Assembly: GCA_014655195.1 (NCBI GenBank) | Contig: BNBH01000010.1 | Coordinates: forward strand, 62,001 to 126,000 | From: Streptomyces cellulosae | GTDB taxonomy: Bacteria; Actinomycetota; Actinomycetes; Streptomycetales; Streptomycetaceae | Length of the DNA: 64,000 bases | Direction: 5' to 3' | Made by a program: the position numbers and the translations under genes | Shown: positions 1 through 9,718 of the stretch, one piece after another | How the letters are laid out: every line of letters begins with the position of its first letter | How positions within the stretch are numbered: position 1 is the first letter of the stretch | The notes under the pieces: model-generated | Seen by the model: the letters and a program-made list of their open reading frames with translations, nothing else | Told to the model about the DNA's origin: nothing | Databases searched by the model: none

Positions 1-119
1 ACTACGCGATCCCGGTGACCACCTCGGGCCTGAGCGGCCACCACGTCGTCTACACGATCTGGCAGGCCTCGCACTCGGACCAGACGTACTTCCTGTGCAG
101 CGACGTGAACTTCGGCTGA
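1..119 (+). CDS. Lytic polysaccharide monooxygenase (AA10), C-terminal end only
   Basis: Only the last 38 codons lie in the window, read in the frame starting at base 3 and ending with TGA at 117-119. The residues include TIWQASHSDQTYF and CSDVNF, the usual C-terminal end of secreted AA10 copper monooxygenases, which oxidatively cleave chitin or cellulose. The aromatic residue in DQTYF is the position next to the copper site in this family. The N-terminal copper-binding histidines and the signal peptide are outside the window, so substrate preference cannot be judged. It ends directly after the catalytic domain, so there is no C-terminal carbohydrate-binding module. Confidence 0.82.
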   Translation, partial: YAIPVTTSGLSGHHVVYTIWQASHSDQTYFLCSDVNFG

Positions 120-567
120 CCCCGCGGGACATGACGTCCCGACCTTCTCGGCCCCCGCCGGACGCACCCTGTCCGGTGGGGGCCGCGCGACGGCGGGCCA
201 GGTCCCGGTCGCGGGGCTCACCCGCGTCAGGCGGTGACACCGCCGTCGACGACGAGGTCGTGGCCGACGGCGAAGCCCGCTCGCCGGACGGAGTCACCGC
301 TCTGCTGAGAGCGGACTGGCAGCATCCCGAAGGGGCTCTCGAGATCCAGCTCGCGCTGAGGCCGCATCGCCCCCGGCGGACCCTGCGGGGCGGCAGGGCG
401 TGCGCCTGTCGTCACCCTCAGGGGCTTCTGAGCCGCCACCGCGCTGGCGTGACTGCTGAGATTTCCCGAAGAAATTGTGAGCCGGTTGAACACGATGCGG
501 TTCCGCTGCGTATGGGGCGTGGGAATCGAATGCCCGCCCCCCGCGACAGAAGCGTAGGAGTACTGCC
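120..567. other. Intergenic region upstream of the DUF1996 gene
   Basis: This stretch of 448 bp has no convincing gene. It holds the short relic of a dehydrogenase tail described separately. From about 455 to 520 the base composition is less GC-rich (around ATTTCCCGAAGAAATTGTG), which is where the promoter of the following gene is likely to sit, but I cannot name a -35/-10 pair with confidence. Confidence 0.5.
227..289 (-). pseudogene. Relic of a short-chain dehydrogenase C-terminus
   Basis: On the minus strand the last 20 codons before a TGA read VRRAG then FAVGHDLVVDGGVTA. The pattern G-H-x-L-x-V-D-G-G-x-T at the very end of a protein is the standard C-terminus of classical short-chain dehydrogenases. 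Upstream in the same frame the translation loses all resemblance to the family: there is no TGxxxGIG and no YxxxK. This is therefore the remaining tail of a deleted gene rather than a working one. The stretch is short, so chance similarity is not fully excluded. Confidence 0.5.
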
Positions 568-2706
568 TTGGCACGCAACACACGCAGACGCCCCAAACAG
601 CGCGCGACGCTCGCCGCTTTCGCCTTGATCCTCGGCGGCGGCGGCATGATGGCGGCCAACGTCTACGCTTCCGCGACGGACGGCGGGACGTCCGACGCGC
701 AGGTGCTGTCGGGTGCCGCGACCATCGACTGCCCCGACGTGGCCACCCAGCTGACCGAGGTGCCCGACCAGGCCCGGGCGGAGGTGGACAAGGAACTCGC
801 CAACCTGGACGCCCAGATCGCCGAGGCCTACAAGCGGCTCGGCGAGTCGGGTGACGCGATCCGCCAGGACCCCGGCTTCGCCGAGAACGCCATCGCCGGA
901 CCGCTGAAGGACAAGCGCGCCGCCGTGCTGGCCCGGATCGGGGCCGCCATCGAGAAGGCCGGCGCCGAACGGCCGCAGGGCCTCGACGACCTCGCCGCCT
1001 GCGCGGTGCGCGACTCCGGCAACGCCCCCGCCCCCGAGGAGGGCGGCGACGGAGGTGAGCAGGCCGGCGACGGACAGGACCAGCAGAACGGCGACGGTCA
1101 GCAGGACGGCGGCGAGCAGCAGGGCGGCGACCAGCAGGACGGCCAGGACCAGGACCAGGGTGGCCAGGACGGCGGCCAGGAGCAGGGCGGCAACGGCGGT
1201 CAGGCCGGCAACGGGCCGGTCGCGGGCGACTACGTCTCCATCGAGAGCGTCCAGCCGAACGTCGACAAGCCGCAGGCGTCGGGCGACGCCTCCACCGGCA
1301 CCTTCACCAGCGAGTGCGGCGTCAACGCGAACGGCGTGTTCAACTCGGACAACGTCATCGCCGCGCCCGGCGTGAGCAACGGCGCCCACCACTTCCACGA
1401 CTACATCGGCAACCAGGCCACCAACGCCTTCGTCAGCGACGACGAGCTGACGCGGGCCGAGACGAGCTGCGAGGACCAGCGCGACAAGTCCTCCTACTAC
1501 TGGCCGGTGCTGCGCCTGCAGAACGGCACCGAGGAGCAGGACGCCCAGTCCCCGGGCGGCGGCATCGAGGGCAACGCCGGTGAGATCGTCACCCCGAAGG
1601 ACGTCACGCTGACCTTCGTCGGCAACCCGAAGGCCAAGGTCACGGCCATGCCGCGGCTGCTGCGCATCATCACCGGCGACGCCAAGTCCTTCGTCAACGG
1701 CCCGGCCAACGCCAACGCCTCCTGGAGCTGCACCGGGTTCGAGGACCGGCAGCTGAAGGACAAGTACCCGCTGTGCCCCGAGGGCAGCGACGTGGTCCGC
1801 TCGTTCGCCTTCCAGAGCTGCTGGGACGGCCGCAACATCGACAGCGCCAACCACCGTACGCACATGGCGTTCACGGACGCCGAGGGCAACTGCCCGGCCG
1901 GCTTCCAGCCGATTCCGCAGCTCGTCCAGCGCATCGTCTACGACGTCGACGCGCCGAGCCTGGAGGACGGCGGCAAGACGGTCCCGCTGTTCGCGGTGGA
2001 CTCCTTCCCCGAGCAGCTGCACAAGCCGATCACCGACCACGGCGACTTCATCAACGTCTTCGAGGAAGACCTGATGAACGAGATGGTCGACTGCATCAAC
2101 GAGGGCCGCACCTGCGGCGCCGGCGCCGGCGGCGGTGACAACGGCGGTGGCGACAACGGCGGTGACAACGGCAATGGCGGCGGCGACGACGGCAACGGTG
2201 ACGACGGCAACGGCAACGGCAACGGCGGCGGCGACAACGGAGCCGAGCAGCCCACCGCCACGCCCGACGAGCCGGGCCAGGGCGACGACGGCGGCCAGGA
2301 CGACGGCAACCAGGGCGGCGGTCAGAACGACGGCGACCAGGGCGGCGACCAGGGCAACCAGGACGGCGGTCAGGAGCCGCCCGCGGCGACCGAGGAGCCC
2401 GCGGACAACGGCGACAAGGCCACGGCCCAGCCGGACGTGAAGGTCTCCGAGCCGGCCGACGCCGGCGGTCAGGACGACGCCCAGGGCGGCGCGGACAACG
2501 GCGACGGCGGCAACGACGGCGGCGGCCAGGAGGCCCAGGCCGCCCAGGTGCCCGGCAGCCTCCCCGAGCTCGAGGACGACACCCAGGCCCAGGGCGCAGG
2601 CGGCAGCCTCGCCGAGACCGGCGCCCAGCTGTGGCCGGCCGCCATCGGCGGAGTGCTGGTGATCTTCGGCTTCTTCGTGCTGCGGAGCGTGCGGCGCAAC
2701 GCCTGA
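568..2706 (+). CDS. Cell-wall-anchored DUF1996 domain protein with LAETG sortase signal
   Basis: A 712-residue secreted protein. The TTG start at 568 has a GTAGGAG ribosome site before it. Residues 1-36 form a signal peptide (basic MARNTRRRPK, then a hydrophobic run). About 150-210 is Gln/Gly/Asp-rich linker, then a DUF1996 domain (about 215-510) with the HHFHDYIGN block and several conserved cysteines. A second Gly/Asn/Asp/Gln-rich linker covers about 515-675. The C-terminus is a class E type sorting signal: LAETG at 681, a hydrophobic segment, then RSVRRN. DUF1996 has no firm biochemical role. The architecture indicates a domain displayed on the wall through long flexible spacers. A hairpin terminator follows. 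Confidence 0.88.
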   Translation: MARNTRRRPKQRATLAAFALILGGGGMMAANVYASATDGGTSDAQVLSGAATIDCPDVATQLTEVPDQARAEVDKELANLDAQIAEAYKRLGESGDAIRQDPGFAENAIAGPLKDKRAAVLARIGAAIEKAGAERPQGLDDLAACAVRDSGNAPAPEEGGDGGEQAGDGQDQQNGDGQQDGGEQQGGDQQDGQDQDQGGQDGGQEQGGNGGQAGNGPVAGDYVSIESVQPNVDKPQASGDASTGTFTSECGVNANGVFNSDNVIAAPGVSNGAHHFHDYIGNQATNAFVSDDELTRAETSCEDQRDKSSYYWPVLRLQNGTEEQDAQSPGGGIEGNAGEIVTPKDVTLTFVGNPKAKVTAMPRLLRIITGDAKSFVNGPANANASWSCTGFEDRQLKDKYPLCPEGSDVVRSFAFQSCWDGRNIDSANHRTHMAFTDAEGNCPAGFQPIPQLVQRIVYDVDAPSLEDGGKTVPLFAVDSFPEQLHKPITDHGDFINVFEEDLMNEMVDCINEGRTCGAGAGGGDNGGGDNGGDNGNGGGDDGNGDDGNGNGNGGGDNGAEQPTATPDEPGQGDDGGQDDGNQGGGQNDGDQGGDQGNQDGGQEPPAATEEPADNGDKATAQPDVKVSEPADAGGQDDAQGGADNGDGGNDGGGQEAQAAQVPGSLPELEDDTQAQGAGGSLAETGAQLWPAAIGGVLVIFGFFVLRSVRRNA

Positions 2707-2727
2707 CGGTCACACGACACGCACAAC

Positions 2728-2759
2728 GGGCGGCAGGACCCCTTGGGGCCCTGCCGCCC
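2728..2759. terminator. Bidirectional hairpin between convergent genes
   Basis: GGGCGGCAGG and CCTGCCGCCC are perfect complements. Inside them CCCC and GGGG pair around a TT loop, with one A/C mismatch. It lies between the stops of the DUF1996 gene and the convergent MMPL gene, so it can terminate both. Confidence 0.8.
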
Positions 2760-2777
2760 ACGCGTGTCAGGAGCCGC

Positions 2778-5027
2778 TCAGCGACTCGCCGCCGCCGTGC
2801 TCGCGCCCTCGCCCTCCGCGTCGATGTGCGGCAGCAGACGGTCCAGCCAGTGCGGCGTCCACCAGGCGTGCCGGCCGAGCAGCGTCATCACCGCCGGCAC
2901 CAGCAGCAGCCGCACCACCGTCGCGTCGACGAGGACGCTGACCGCCAGGCCCAGGCCCAGCATCTTCACCACCACGTTGTCGCTGACCACGAACGCCGCG
3001 AACACACTCACCATGATCAGCGCGGCGCAGGTGATGACCCGGGCTGTGATCTCCAGGGCGTGCGCCACCGAGGCGCGCGCGTCCTGGGTGCGCCGCCACG
3101 CCTCGTGGACACGGGACAGCAGGAAGATCTCGTAGTCCATGCTGAGGCCGAAGACGATGGCGAACATCATCATCGGCACGTAGCTCTCGATCGGCACCGT
3201 CCCCGACACCCCCAGCGCCGGACCGCCCCAGCCCCACTGGAACACCGCGACGACCACGCCGTACGAGGCCGTGATGGACAGGACGTTGAGCACGGCCGCC
3301 TTCACGGCGACGAGCAGGCCGCGGAAGACCGCGAGGATGATCAGGAACGCCAGGGCGACGACCACGGCGATGATCCAGGGCAGCCGCTCGGCGACCAGGT
3401 CGCGGAAGTCGACCTGCGCGGCCGTCGTTCCGGTGACGTACGTCGAGGCGTCCGTGCCGCGCACCGCCTCCGGCAGCGTGTCGTCCACCAGCCGGTTGGC
3501 CAGGTCGGTGGTGGTGGCGCTCTGCGGGCTCGTCGTCGAGTACACCGTGCCCACCAGCACGTCGCCGTCCTGTGTGGGCGTCAGCGGCGTCACCACCGCC
3601 GCGCCCTCGACGCCGTCCAGCGTCTTCTGCGCCTGCGAGGCGAGCGAGGAGCGCTGCGACTGCGGTACGGACGACTGGTCGACGACCACGGTCAGCGGGC
3701 CGTTGGAGCCCGGCCCGAACGCGTCGGTCATCAGGTCGTAGGCGCGCCGGTCGGTGAACGACGTGGGGTCGGCGCCGTCGCCGATGTGGCCGAGCTGGAT
3801 GGAGAACACCGGGATCGCCAGCACCGCGATCACGGCGACGCCCGACACCAGGAACGTCCACGGCCGGCGCGCCACCCGCTGTGCGTAACGGTGCCAGGTG
3901 CCGTGCGGTTCGGCCCCGGGCTCGGTCTCCGCCACGGTCCGGCGCACCCGCCAGCGGTCGATCCGGCCGCCGGCCAGCCCCAGCAGCGCGGGCACCAGGG
4001 TGAGCGCGCCGAGTACGGCGGAGACCACCGTGACGGCGGCGGCCACTCCCAGTTTGGCGATGAACGAGACCCCGGACGCGGAAAGCCCGGCCAGGGCGAC
4101 GATCACCGTGCAGCCGGAGACCAGCACCGCCCGCCCGCTGGTGGACGTGGCGTGCCCGGCGGCGCGCACCGGGTCCATGCCGTTCATCAGGTCCTGCCGA
4201 TGACGCGTGATCAGGAACAGCGCGTAGTCGATGCCGACGCCCAGACCGATCATCGTGGCGAGCGTGGGAGAGACGGTGGCGAAGGTGGTGGCCGCGGCCA
4301 GCAGCCCGAGCACGGCCAGCCCGGCGACCACCGCGATCAGCGCCGTCAGCAGCGGCATCACGGCCGCGATCACGCTGCCGAACCCGATGAGCAGCACCAC
4401 GACGGCGACGCCGAAGCCGATCAGCTCGCTGATGCGGTCGTCGGGCGCGGGCCGGGCCAGCTCGCCCAGCGGCCCCCCGTACTCGACCTGCGCGCCCGCC
4501 TCCCGCAGCGGCCGCACGGCGTCGTCGACGCCGCTCAGATAGCCGTCGCCGAGGGTGGAGGGCTGCACGTCGAACCGCACCGTGATGTACGCGGTCCTCT
4601 TGTCGGACGAGAGCGGTCCGACGTCCGGCTGCGAGGAGCCGGAGGACGACGAACCTTGGCCGGTCAGCGGGTTCTGCGCGGACAGGACGTGCGGCAGCTT
4701 CTCCAGGCTCGAGACCGTGGAGGACATCTGCGAGCCGAGGGCGGTCAGCTCCTGCCGGTCGTCGTGGAGGACGATCTGGCTGCTGTAGCCGCCGGCCTGC
4801 GGGTCGTGCCGCTGGAGGACCTCGATGCCCTTCTGCGACTGCGAGTCGGAGAGCGTGAAGTTGTCCGAGTAGGTTCCGCCCACGGCCCGGCTGACGACCT
4901 GCAGCACCACCAGGGCGACCAGCCAGGCGACGATCACCACCACGAAGTGGTGCGCGCACCACTCGCCCAGCCGGCGCAGCACACCCGCCCGGGGTCCGGC
5001 GCCCGCCCCACCGCGTGTCGACGGCAT
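2778..5027 (-). CDS. MMPL/RND-family membrane transporter
   Basis: A 749-residue protein with the MmpL/actinorhodin-exporter topology: one N-terminal helix (about 20-45), a large extracytoplasmic domain, five helices (about 180-350), a second helix and exoplasmic domain, and five more helices near the C-terminus. The duplicated transmembrane signatures are visible as [15 protein letters not shown] and [16 protein letters not shown]; their Asp residues are the proton-relay positions in this superfamily. I chose the start at 5027 because GGAGGA lies eight bases upstream; an in-frame upstream codon lacks a ribosome site. Such proteins export lipids or secondary metabolites. No biosynthetic cluster adjoins it, so the substrate is unknown. 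Confidence 0.9.
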   Translation of the reverse strand: MPSTRGGAGAGPRAGVLRRLGEWCAHHFVVVIVAWLVALVVLQVVSRAVGGTYSDNFTLSDSQSQKGIEVLQRHDPQAGGYSSQIVLHDDRQELTALGSQMSSTVSSLEKLPHVLSAQNPLTGQGSSSSGSSQPDVGPLSSDKRTAYITVRFDVQPSTLGDGYLSGVDDAVRPLREAGAQVEYGGPLGELARPAPDDRISELIGFGVAVVVLLIGFGSVIAAVMPLLTALIAVVAGLAVLGLLAAATTFATVSPTLATMIGLGVGIDYALFLITRHRQDLMNGMDPVRAAGHATSTSGRAVLVSGCTVIVALAGLSASGVSFIAKLGVAAAVTVVSAVLGALTLVPALLGLAGGRIDRWRVRRTVAETEPGAEPHGTWHRYAQRVARRPWTFLVSGVAVIAVLAIPVFSIQLGHIGDGADPTSFTDRRAYDLMTDAFGPGSNGPLTVVVDQSSVPQSQRSSLASQAQKTLDGVEGAAVVTPLTPTQDGDVLVGTVYSTTSPQSATTTDLANRLVDDTLPEAVRGTDASTYVTGTTAAQVDFRDLVAERLPWIIAVVVALAFLIILAVFRGLLVAVKAAVLNVLSITASYGVVVAVFQWGWGGPALGVSGTVPIESYVPMMMFAIVFGLSMDYEIFLLSRVHEAWRRTQDARASVAHALEITARVITCAALIMVSVFAAFVVSDNVVVKMLGLGLAVSVLVDATVVRLLLVPAVMTLLGRHAWWTPHWLDRLLPHIDAEGEGASTAAASR

Positions 5028-5283
5028 CGACGTGCTCTCCTCCGCCCGGCCGGGCGGATCCCGGCGCCTGCTGCCCATCAGAGGGCGCGCCGATCACCCC
5101 GGCATCCCCGCGCGGGTGCGCGGGGGAGAGAGCTCACCTGCTCGGCGGTCGCGGACGCCCGCACACCGGTCCCCGGCCCGCGCACGGCCCGGTGCATGGG
5201 GCCGTCCGTGTGTGACACTTGACCGCACGAGGCCGCGGCGCCCGTCCGAGGGGGGAGCGCGGCCGCCGGAGAGGGGAAGCGCC

Positions 5284-5472
5284 ATGAGCCGGGACACCGT
5301 ACGCGCGCACGAGGACGACGACGTGGCCGCCCAGGCCCGCCAGGCCCGTTTCGGGAGCCTGCCGGAGCCGGTCCGGGTGGAGGACCTGGTCGAGGAGAAG
5401 CCGGCCGTCGCACCCGACCCCGCCCGCTTCGCCTACGACCCCGACGAGTGGCTGGTCCGTTACTGCGCCTGA
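5284..5472 (+). CDS. Small acidic protein of unknown function (62 aa)
   Basis: The ATG at 5284 follows GAGAGGGGAAGC. The product is acidic and has no signal or membrane segment. It contains QARFGSLPEPVRVEDLVEEKP and ends DEWLVRYCA. I recall small Streptomyces proteins with the same FGSLP / VEEKP / DEWLVRYC pattern, which supports it being a real gene. It converges on the PP2C phosphatase gene with only 9 bp between the two stops, and is divergent from the MMPL gene. I do not know its function. Confidence 0.75.
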   Translation: MSRDTVRAHEDDDVAAQARQARFGSLPEPVRVEDLVEEKPAVAPDPARFAYDPDEWLVRYCA

Positions 5473-5481
5473 GCGCGGGCG

Positions 5482-8058
5482 TCAGGTCGCCTCGGCCGGG
5501 TCGTACGCCGTGAGCAGCAGCGCCACGTCGTCCGGCCGGTCCTCCGCGCGCCGGGCCGCGCCGAGCATCCGGTCGGCCAGCTCCTCCATGGAGTCGGTCC
5601 TGCTGACGGCCAGACACGAGAGGACCGTCTCGATGCCGGCCGAGATGTCGCTGCCGGGCACCTCGACCAGCCCGTCCGTGTAGAGCGCCAGCACGCTGCC
5701 CGGTTCCAGGGTGAACTCGGTGACCGGATAGTCGGCGTCCGGCTGCACCCCCAGCAGCACGCCGCCCGGCAGCTCCAGGGGCTCCGCGCTCCCGTCCGGG
5801 TGCCGCAGCAGCGGCGGCGGATGGCCCGCCCGCACGGCACGGGCACGCCCGATCGCCGGGTCCAGTTCGATGTAGCAGCAGGTGGCGAAGACGTCCGTCT
5901 CCAGCTCCACCAGCAGCTGGTTGGTGTGCGTGATGACCTTCTGCGGCGGCCGCCCGCTCGCGGCGAACGCGTGCACCGCGCTGCGCAGCTGCCCCATGAC
6001 GGCCGCCGCGCCCACGCTGTGCCCCTCCACGTCCCCGATGACCAGCGCCACCCCGTACCCCGTCCGGATCACGTCGTACCAGTCGCCGCCGATGTCCATG
6101 CCCTTGGTGCCGGGCAGATAGCGGGCGGTGACGCGCAGCCGGTCGATGGCGGGCAGCCGGTGCGGCAGCAGCCCCTCCTGCAGCCCGCGCGCCACGGCCG
6201 ACTCGGCGTCGTACAGCCGCGCCCGCTCCATCGCCTGCGCGGCCAGACCGGCCAGCGCGGTCAGCGCGCTGCGCTCCTCGGTGGTGAACCGGTGCGGGAT
6301 GTTCCAGCCGAGGATGCAGGAGCCGATGGAGTGCCCCGAGGCGATCAGCGGCAGGAACGCCCAGGACGTCATGGGGTCGAGCGCCAGCCTCGGGTACGCG
6401 CCGACCAGTTCCTCCGGCGACTCGAAGAACAGCGGCAGACGCGCGGTCAGCGCGTGCACCCCGGGCAGGTCCGCGTCCAGCGGCACCCCCTCGAACGGGT
6501 CGAGGAAGTGCTGAGGGTAGCCGCTCTCCCACAGCAGGTACATCCGTCCGTCCCGCACCGTGTACAGGGCGACCTCCTGCGCCCCGAACGCCGGCAGCAG
6601 CTGCTCCGACACGGCCCGGCACACGTCCCGCACGGTGACGGACTCGGTGAGCACGCTGGCCATCTGCACCACGTGGTAAAGCGCCCCCGCGCGGGCGGTG
6701 GCGACCAGCCCGGTCGGCGGGGCCGCGGGCTCCGCGGACGGAGTGAGCGGCCGCCCCGGCTCCGCGCCCGCCGGGGCGGCGGTGCGGAACACCCGCCCCG
6801 TGAGCCCGTGCACGCCCGGGTAGAGCACGAAGCCCAGCCATACGCCGTCCGGGTCGTGCACCAGGTACGACACCGGCTGCTGCGTCAGCATCGCCGCCCG
6901 GTAGCGGTCCTCGTACGCCGGGTCGCGCAGCCAGGTCAGCACCCGCCACGGGTGGTGGCCGAGCAGCCGCTCCAGGTCGCAGCCGAGCAGGTCCTGGCAG
7001 CGGCGGTTGGCGTAGATGACCCGGCCGTCCTGGTCCAGGGAGAACAGCCCGTCCGGCAGCCGTTCGGCCGCCTCCGCCGCGGTGACGCCGCCCGCCACGT
7101 CGACCAGGGCGCCCACCAGCAGCCGGCCGCTGCCGCCCGCGCGGACCACATGGCCCCACAGCTCCACCGGCCGGTAGTGGACCTCCTCGCTGTCGTCCTG
7201 CGTCCCCTCCAGCACCCGGAAGTGGCGGCCCCGGATCTGCCCCGTCTCCTCCGCGTCCCGGCGGGCCGCCCGCAGCTCGTACAGGTCGTCCGGCGACACG
7301 CGCTGCTCGACCGCGGTCATGGTGCCGTCGAACTCCTCGCGGGACACGCCCAGCAGCTCCAGCGCGTCGTCGTCCCCGGACCACTGGTCGTTCTCCAGGT
7401 CCCACTCGAGCATCCCGACCGCGACCGCCTGCGCGCGTGGCGCCGGCAGCCGCACGCTGACCGGCTGGTCGTCGTACTCGATGCCGTACGCCACCGCGTC
7501 CCCGTCCGTACGGCCCGGCAGCCGGCGGGCGTACTCGGTGAGGCGCTCCTCCATCTCCCGCCCGGCCAGGCGCAGCGCCTCCCGCACCTCCTCCTCGGCG
7601 ACCGGATCACGGGACGAGGAGCGCAGCACCGCGAGGACGCCCACCGTCTCGCCGCCCACCCGCACCGGCTGGTAGGCGTGCGCGAACGAATACGGCAGGG
7701 CCGCCGTGAACTGCGGGAAACGCAGCATCGTCGCGCGGTCGTCGGGCAGGTACTGCGTCTCGCCGCTGCGGAACGCCTCGCACATCGGCAGCGCGCCGCT
7801 CACCGGGATCCGCCACCACGGCTTCAGCAGCGAGCGGGGCACGCCGGACATCACGCACAGCACCAGCGACCTGCGGTCCCGCGACCGCAGGTAGACCGCC
7901 CCGCCGTACCCTCCGGTGTCCCGCACGGCCGCCACCACGGCGTCGGCGAGCGCGTCCTCGATACGGGCCTCGCCAGGCGCGGTCCGGCTCCTCCCCGCAT
8001 CGGGTACGGGCAGGCCCGCCGGCCGCTTCCCGCGCGGTGCGGCGGCTGCACCACCCAT
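5482..8058 (-). CDS. GAF/PAS sensor with SpoIIE-type PP2C phosphatase
   Basis: An 858-residue cytoplasmic sensor phosphatase. In order: an N-terminal GAF-like domain (about 30-170), PAS-like segments (about 200-320 and 335-430, including GLFSLDQDGRVIYANRR), a second GAF (about 465-620), and a PP2C domain (about 640-850). The metal-binding motifs are intact: GGDWYDV, GDVEGHS, LYTDGLVEV and DRPDDVALLL, so it should dephosphorylate phosphoserine anti-sigma-factor antagonists. The start at 8058 has GGGAGG seven bases upstream; an upstream in-frame ATG at 8160 has no such site. No antagonist or sigma factor is adjacent, so the partner is unknown. Confidence 0.88.
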   Translation of the reverse strand: MGGAAAAPRGKRPAGLPVPDAGRSRTAPGEARIEDALADAVVAAVRDTGGYGGAVYLRSRDRRSLVLCVMSGVPRSLLKPWWRIPVSGALPMCEAFRSGETQYLPDDRATMLRFPQFTAALPYSFAHAYQPVRVGGETVGVLAVLRSSSRDPVAEEEVREALRLAGREMEERLTEYARRLPGRTDGDAVAYGIEYDDQPVSVRLPAPRAQAVAVGMLEWDLENDQWSGDDDALELLGVSREEFDGTMTAVEQRVSPDDLYELRAARRDAEETGQIRGRHFRVLEGTQDDSEEVHYRPVELWGHVVRAGGSGRLLVGALVDVAGGVTAAEAAERLPDGLFSLDQDGRVIYANRRCQDLLGCDLERLLGHHPWRVLTWLRDPAYEDRYRAAMLTQQPVSYLVHDPDGVWLGFVLYPGVHGLTGRVFRTAAPAGAEPGRPLTPSAEPAAPPTGLVATARAGALYHVVQMASVLTESVTVRDVCRAVSEQLLPAFGAQEVALYTVRDGRMYLLWESGYPQHFLDPFEGVPLDADLPGVHALTARLPLFFESPEELVGAYPRLALDPMTSWAFLPLIASGHSIGSCILGWNIPHRFTTEERSALTALAGLAAQAMERARLYDAESAVARGLQEGLLPHRLPAIDRLRVTARYLPGTKGMDIGGDWYDVIRTGYGVALVIGDVEGHSVGAAAVMGQLRSAVHAFAASGRPPQKVITHTNQLLVELETDVFATCCYIELDPAIGRARAVRAGHPPPLLRHPDGSAEPLELPGGVLLGVQPDADYPVTEFTLEPGSVLALYTDGLVEVPGSDISAGIETVLSCLAVSRTDSMEELADRMLGAARRAEDRPDDVALLLTAYDPAEAT

Positions 8059-8218
8059 GTGACGCCCTCCCGGTGCACACGGAACGGGACGTTCGTCCGC
8101 TCCCCACCAGCATGTGCCATGCGCGCCGGTACGGCGACCGGCCGAACGGACCGCAACCATCGGGTCATCCCGGTCGTCTCACCCGATACCAGAACGTTGT
8201 CGTCCCAGGGGGCCGAAA

Positions 8219-8809
8219 ATGCTTCAATCAAGAACAATCTGCGCGACCGCGGTGCTCCTCGGCGCCACGCTGGTGACGGCGGCGGTCCCGGCTGTGGCCG
8301 CCCCCCAGGCGGCGCCCGCCGCGGCCGCGGTCTGCCCCACCGGCTGGGGCTCCACCGACAAGGCGGTCACCGCCGCCACGTCCGAGTCCGTGCGGAACGT
8401 CCGCACCGGCCGGCACGACTGCTACGACCGCATGGTCGTCGACGTGCCCGGCGCCGCCCGCGGCGACCTCGGCTACTCCGTCCGGTACGTCGACCGGCTC
8501 CACCAGGACGGCTCGGGACGGCACATCCCGGTCTCCGGCGGCGCGGTCCTCGAGGTCCGCGTCACCGCCCCCGCCTACGACCCCGAGACGGGCGCGGCCA
8601 CCTACCCCGCGCGCGCCGGACGCGCCCTCCCGGGCGTCGACCTCACCGGCTACCGCACGTTCCGCGACGCGCGGTTCGCCGGCAGCTTCGAGGGCGCCAC
8701 CCAGCTCGGCCTCGGGGTGCGCGGACGGCTGCCGTTCCGCGCGCAGCAGCTCGACGGGCGTCTCGTGATCGACGTCGCCCACAACTGGACCGGCGCCGCC
8801 GCCCGCTGA
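8219..8809 (+). CDS. Secreted AMIN-like domain protein
   Basis: A 196-residue secreted protein. The ATG at 8219 follows AGGGGGCCGAAA and begins a clear signal peptide ending near AVAAPQA. The mature part begins with VCPTGWGSTDK and carries a beta-rich domain with paired cysteines (CPTGWG... HDCYDR). This matches the AMIN-like domain (lipo)proteins common in Streptomyces. There is no lipobox here, so it should be released. The family has no established activity; a role at the envelope is inference. It is divergent from the PP2C phosphatase gene, with 160 bp between the two starts. Confidence 0.78.
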   Translation: MLQSRTICATAVLLGATLVTAAVPAVAAPQAAPAAAAVCPTGWGSTDKAVTAATSESVRNVRTGRHDCYDRMVVDVPGAARGDLGYSVRYVDRLHQDGSGRHIPVSGGAVLEVRVTAPAYDPETGAATYPARAGRALPGVDLTGYRTFRDARFAGSFEGATQLGLGVRGRLPFRAQQLDGRLVIDVAHNWTGAAAR

Positions 8810-8836
8810 GCGCGCGCCGTACGACGAGCCGGGCGG

Positions 8837-9529
8837 TCAGCGCTCCGGGCCGCCCGACTCGCAGATCTCCCGCGCCACGTCCCGCAGCTTGGTGTTGGTG
8901 CGCTGCGACCGGGTGCGCAGCAGATCGAACGCCTGGTCCTCCGTGACGTGGTGCCGGCCCATCAGGATGCCCATCGCCTCGCCGATCAGATGGCGCGTGG
9001 TGATGGCTTCCTGCATCTGCTCGTCCGTACGGGCGGTGGCGAACGCGACCGCCGCGTGCGACGCCAGCAGCCAGCCCGCCGTCTCGCTGTCCTCGGTGAA
9101 CATCCCCGGCTTGCGCGAATACATGTTGAGGGCGCCCAGCTCCTCCTCCCGCGTGTACAGCAGGAAGCCCATCATGCTGCCCACCCCGAGCTCCCGTGCC
9201 CGGGGCACGAAGCGCGGCCAGCGGTCCGGGGGCGCCGTCAGGTCGGGGATGCGGAAGAGCCGCTCCGGCCTGTCGGGCCGCGCCGCGTCGAAGCACGGCC
9301 CCTCGCGCAGCTCCCCCTGAAGCATGTCGCTCTCGGTCACGAACGGATCCGTCGGCGCGAGCGAACGCACCCGGCCCTCGCTCAGGACGAGGATCCCGGA
9401 GGCGTCGCAGCCGTCCACAAGCTCCACCGCCGAGCGTGAGATCTGCTCCAGCGTCGCGTCGAGCGTGTGCTCCGCGAGCAGATCCCGGGCCATCGACGCC
9501 ATGCGCTGGGCAAAAAGCTGCCAGTCCAT
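8837..9529 (-). CDS. GAF and ANTAR domain response regulator
   Basis: A 230-residue protein with a GAF domain (about 20-160) and a C-terminal ANTAR RNA-binding domain (about 170-225). The ANTAR signature is visible as LIGEAMGILMGRHHVT followed by AFDLLRTRSQRTNTKLRDVA. ANTAR proteins bind paired hexaloop hairpins and prevent transcription termination; the GAF domain would sense a ligand or partner. The start at 9529 has AAGGAGA upstream. No kinase is adjacent. It is divergent from the nuclease gene that follows. Confidence 0.88.
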   Translation of the reverse strand: MDWQLFAQRMASMARDLLAEHTLDATLEQISRSAVELVDGCDASGILVLSEGRVRSLAPTDPFVTESDMLQGELREGPCFDAARPDRPERLFRIPDLTAPPDRWPRFVPRARELGVGSMMGFLLYTREEELGALNMYSRKPGMFTEDSETAGWLLASHAAVAFATARTDEQMQEAITTRHLIGEAMGILMGRHHVTEDQAFDLLRTRSQRTNTKLRDVAREICESGGPER

Positions 9530-9718
9530 GTCCGTCTCCTTCTCCGTCCGGCCGTGCTCCCGACCATCGTGGCATCTCTTCACGGGTCGCTTCTTTCCCG
9601 CCGGACGCGGAAACAGGCCGCCCGCCCCGTATTTGGTGGGCGCGTGTTCGGTGAGCGCGCGGATCGGGGGCAGACGGCGTTCGTGATCTTCGGCCGTCCC
9701 GAGAGAGGAGTCACCACG

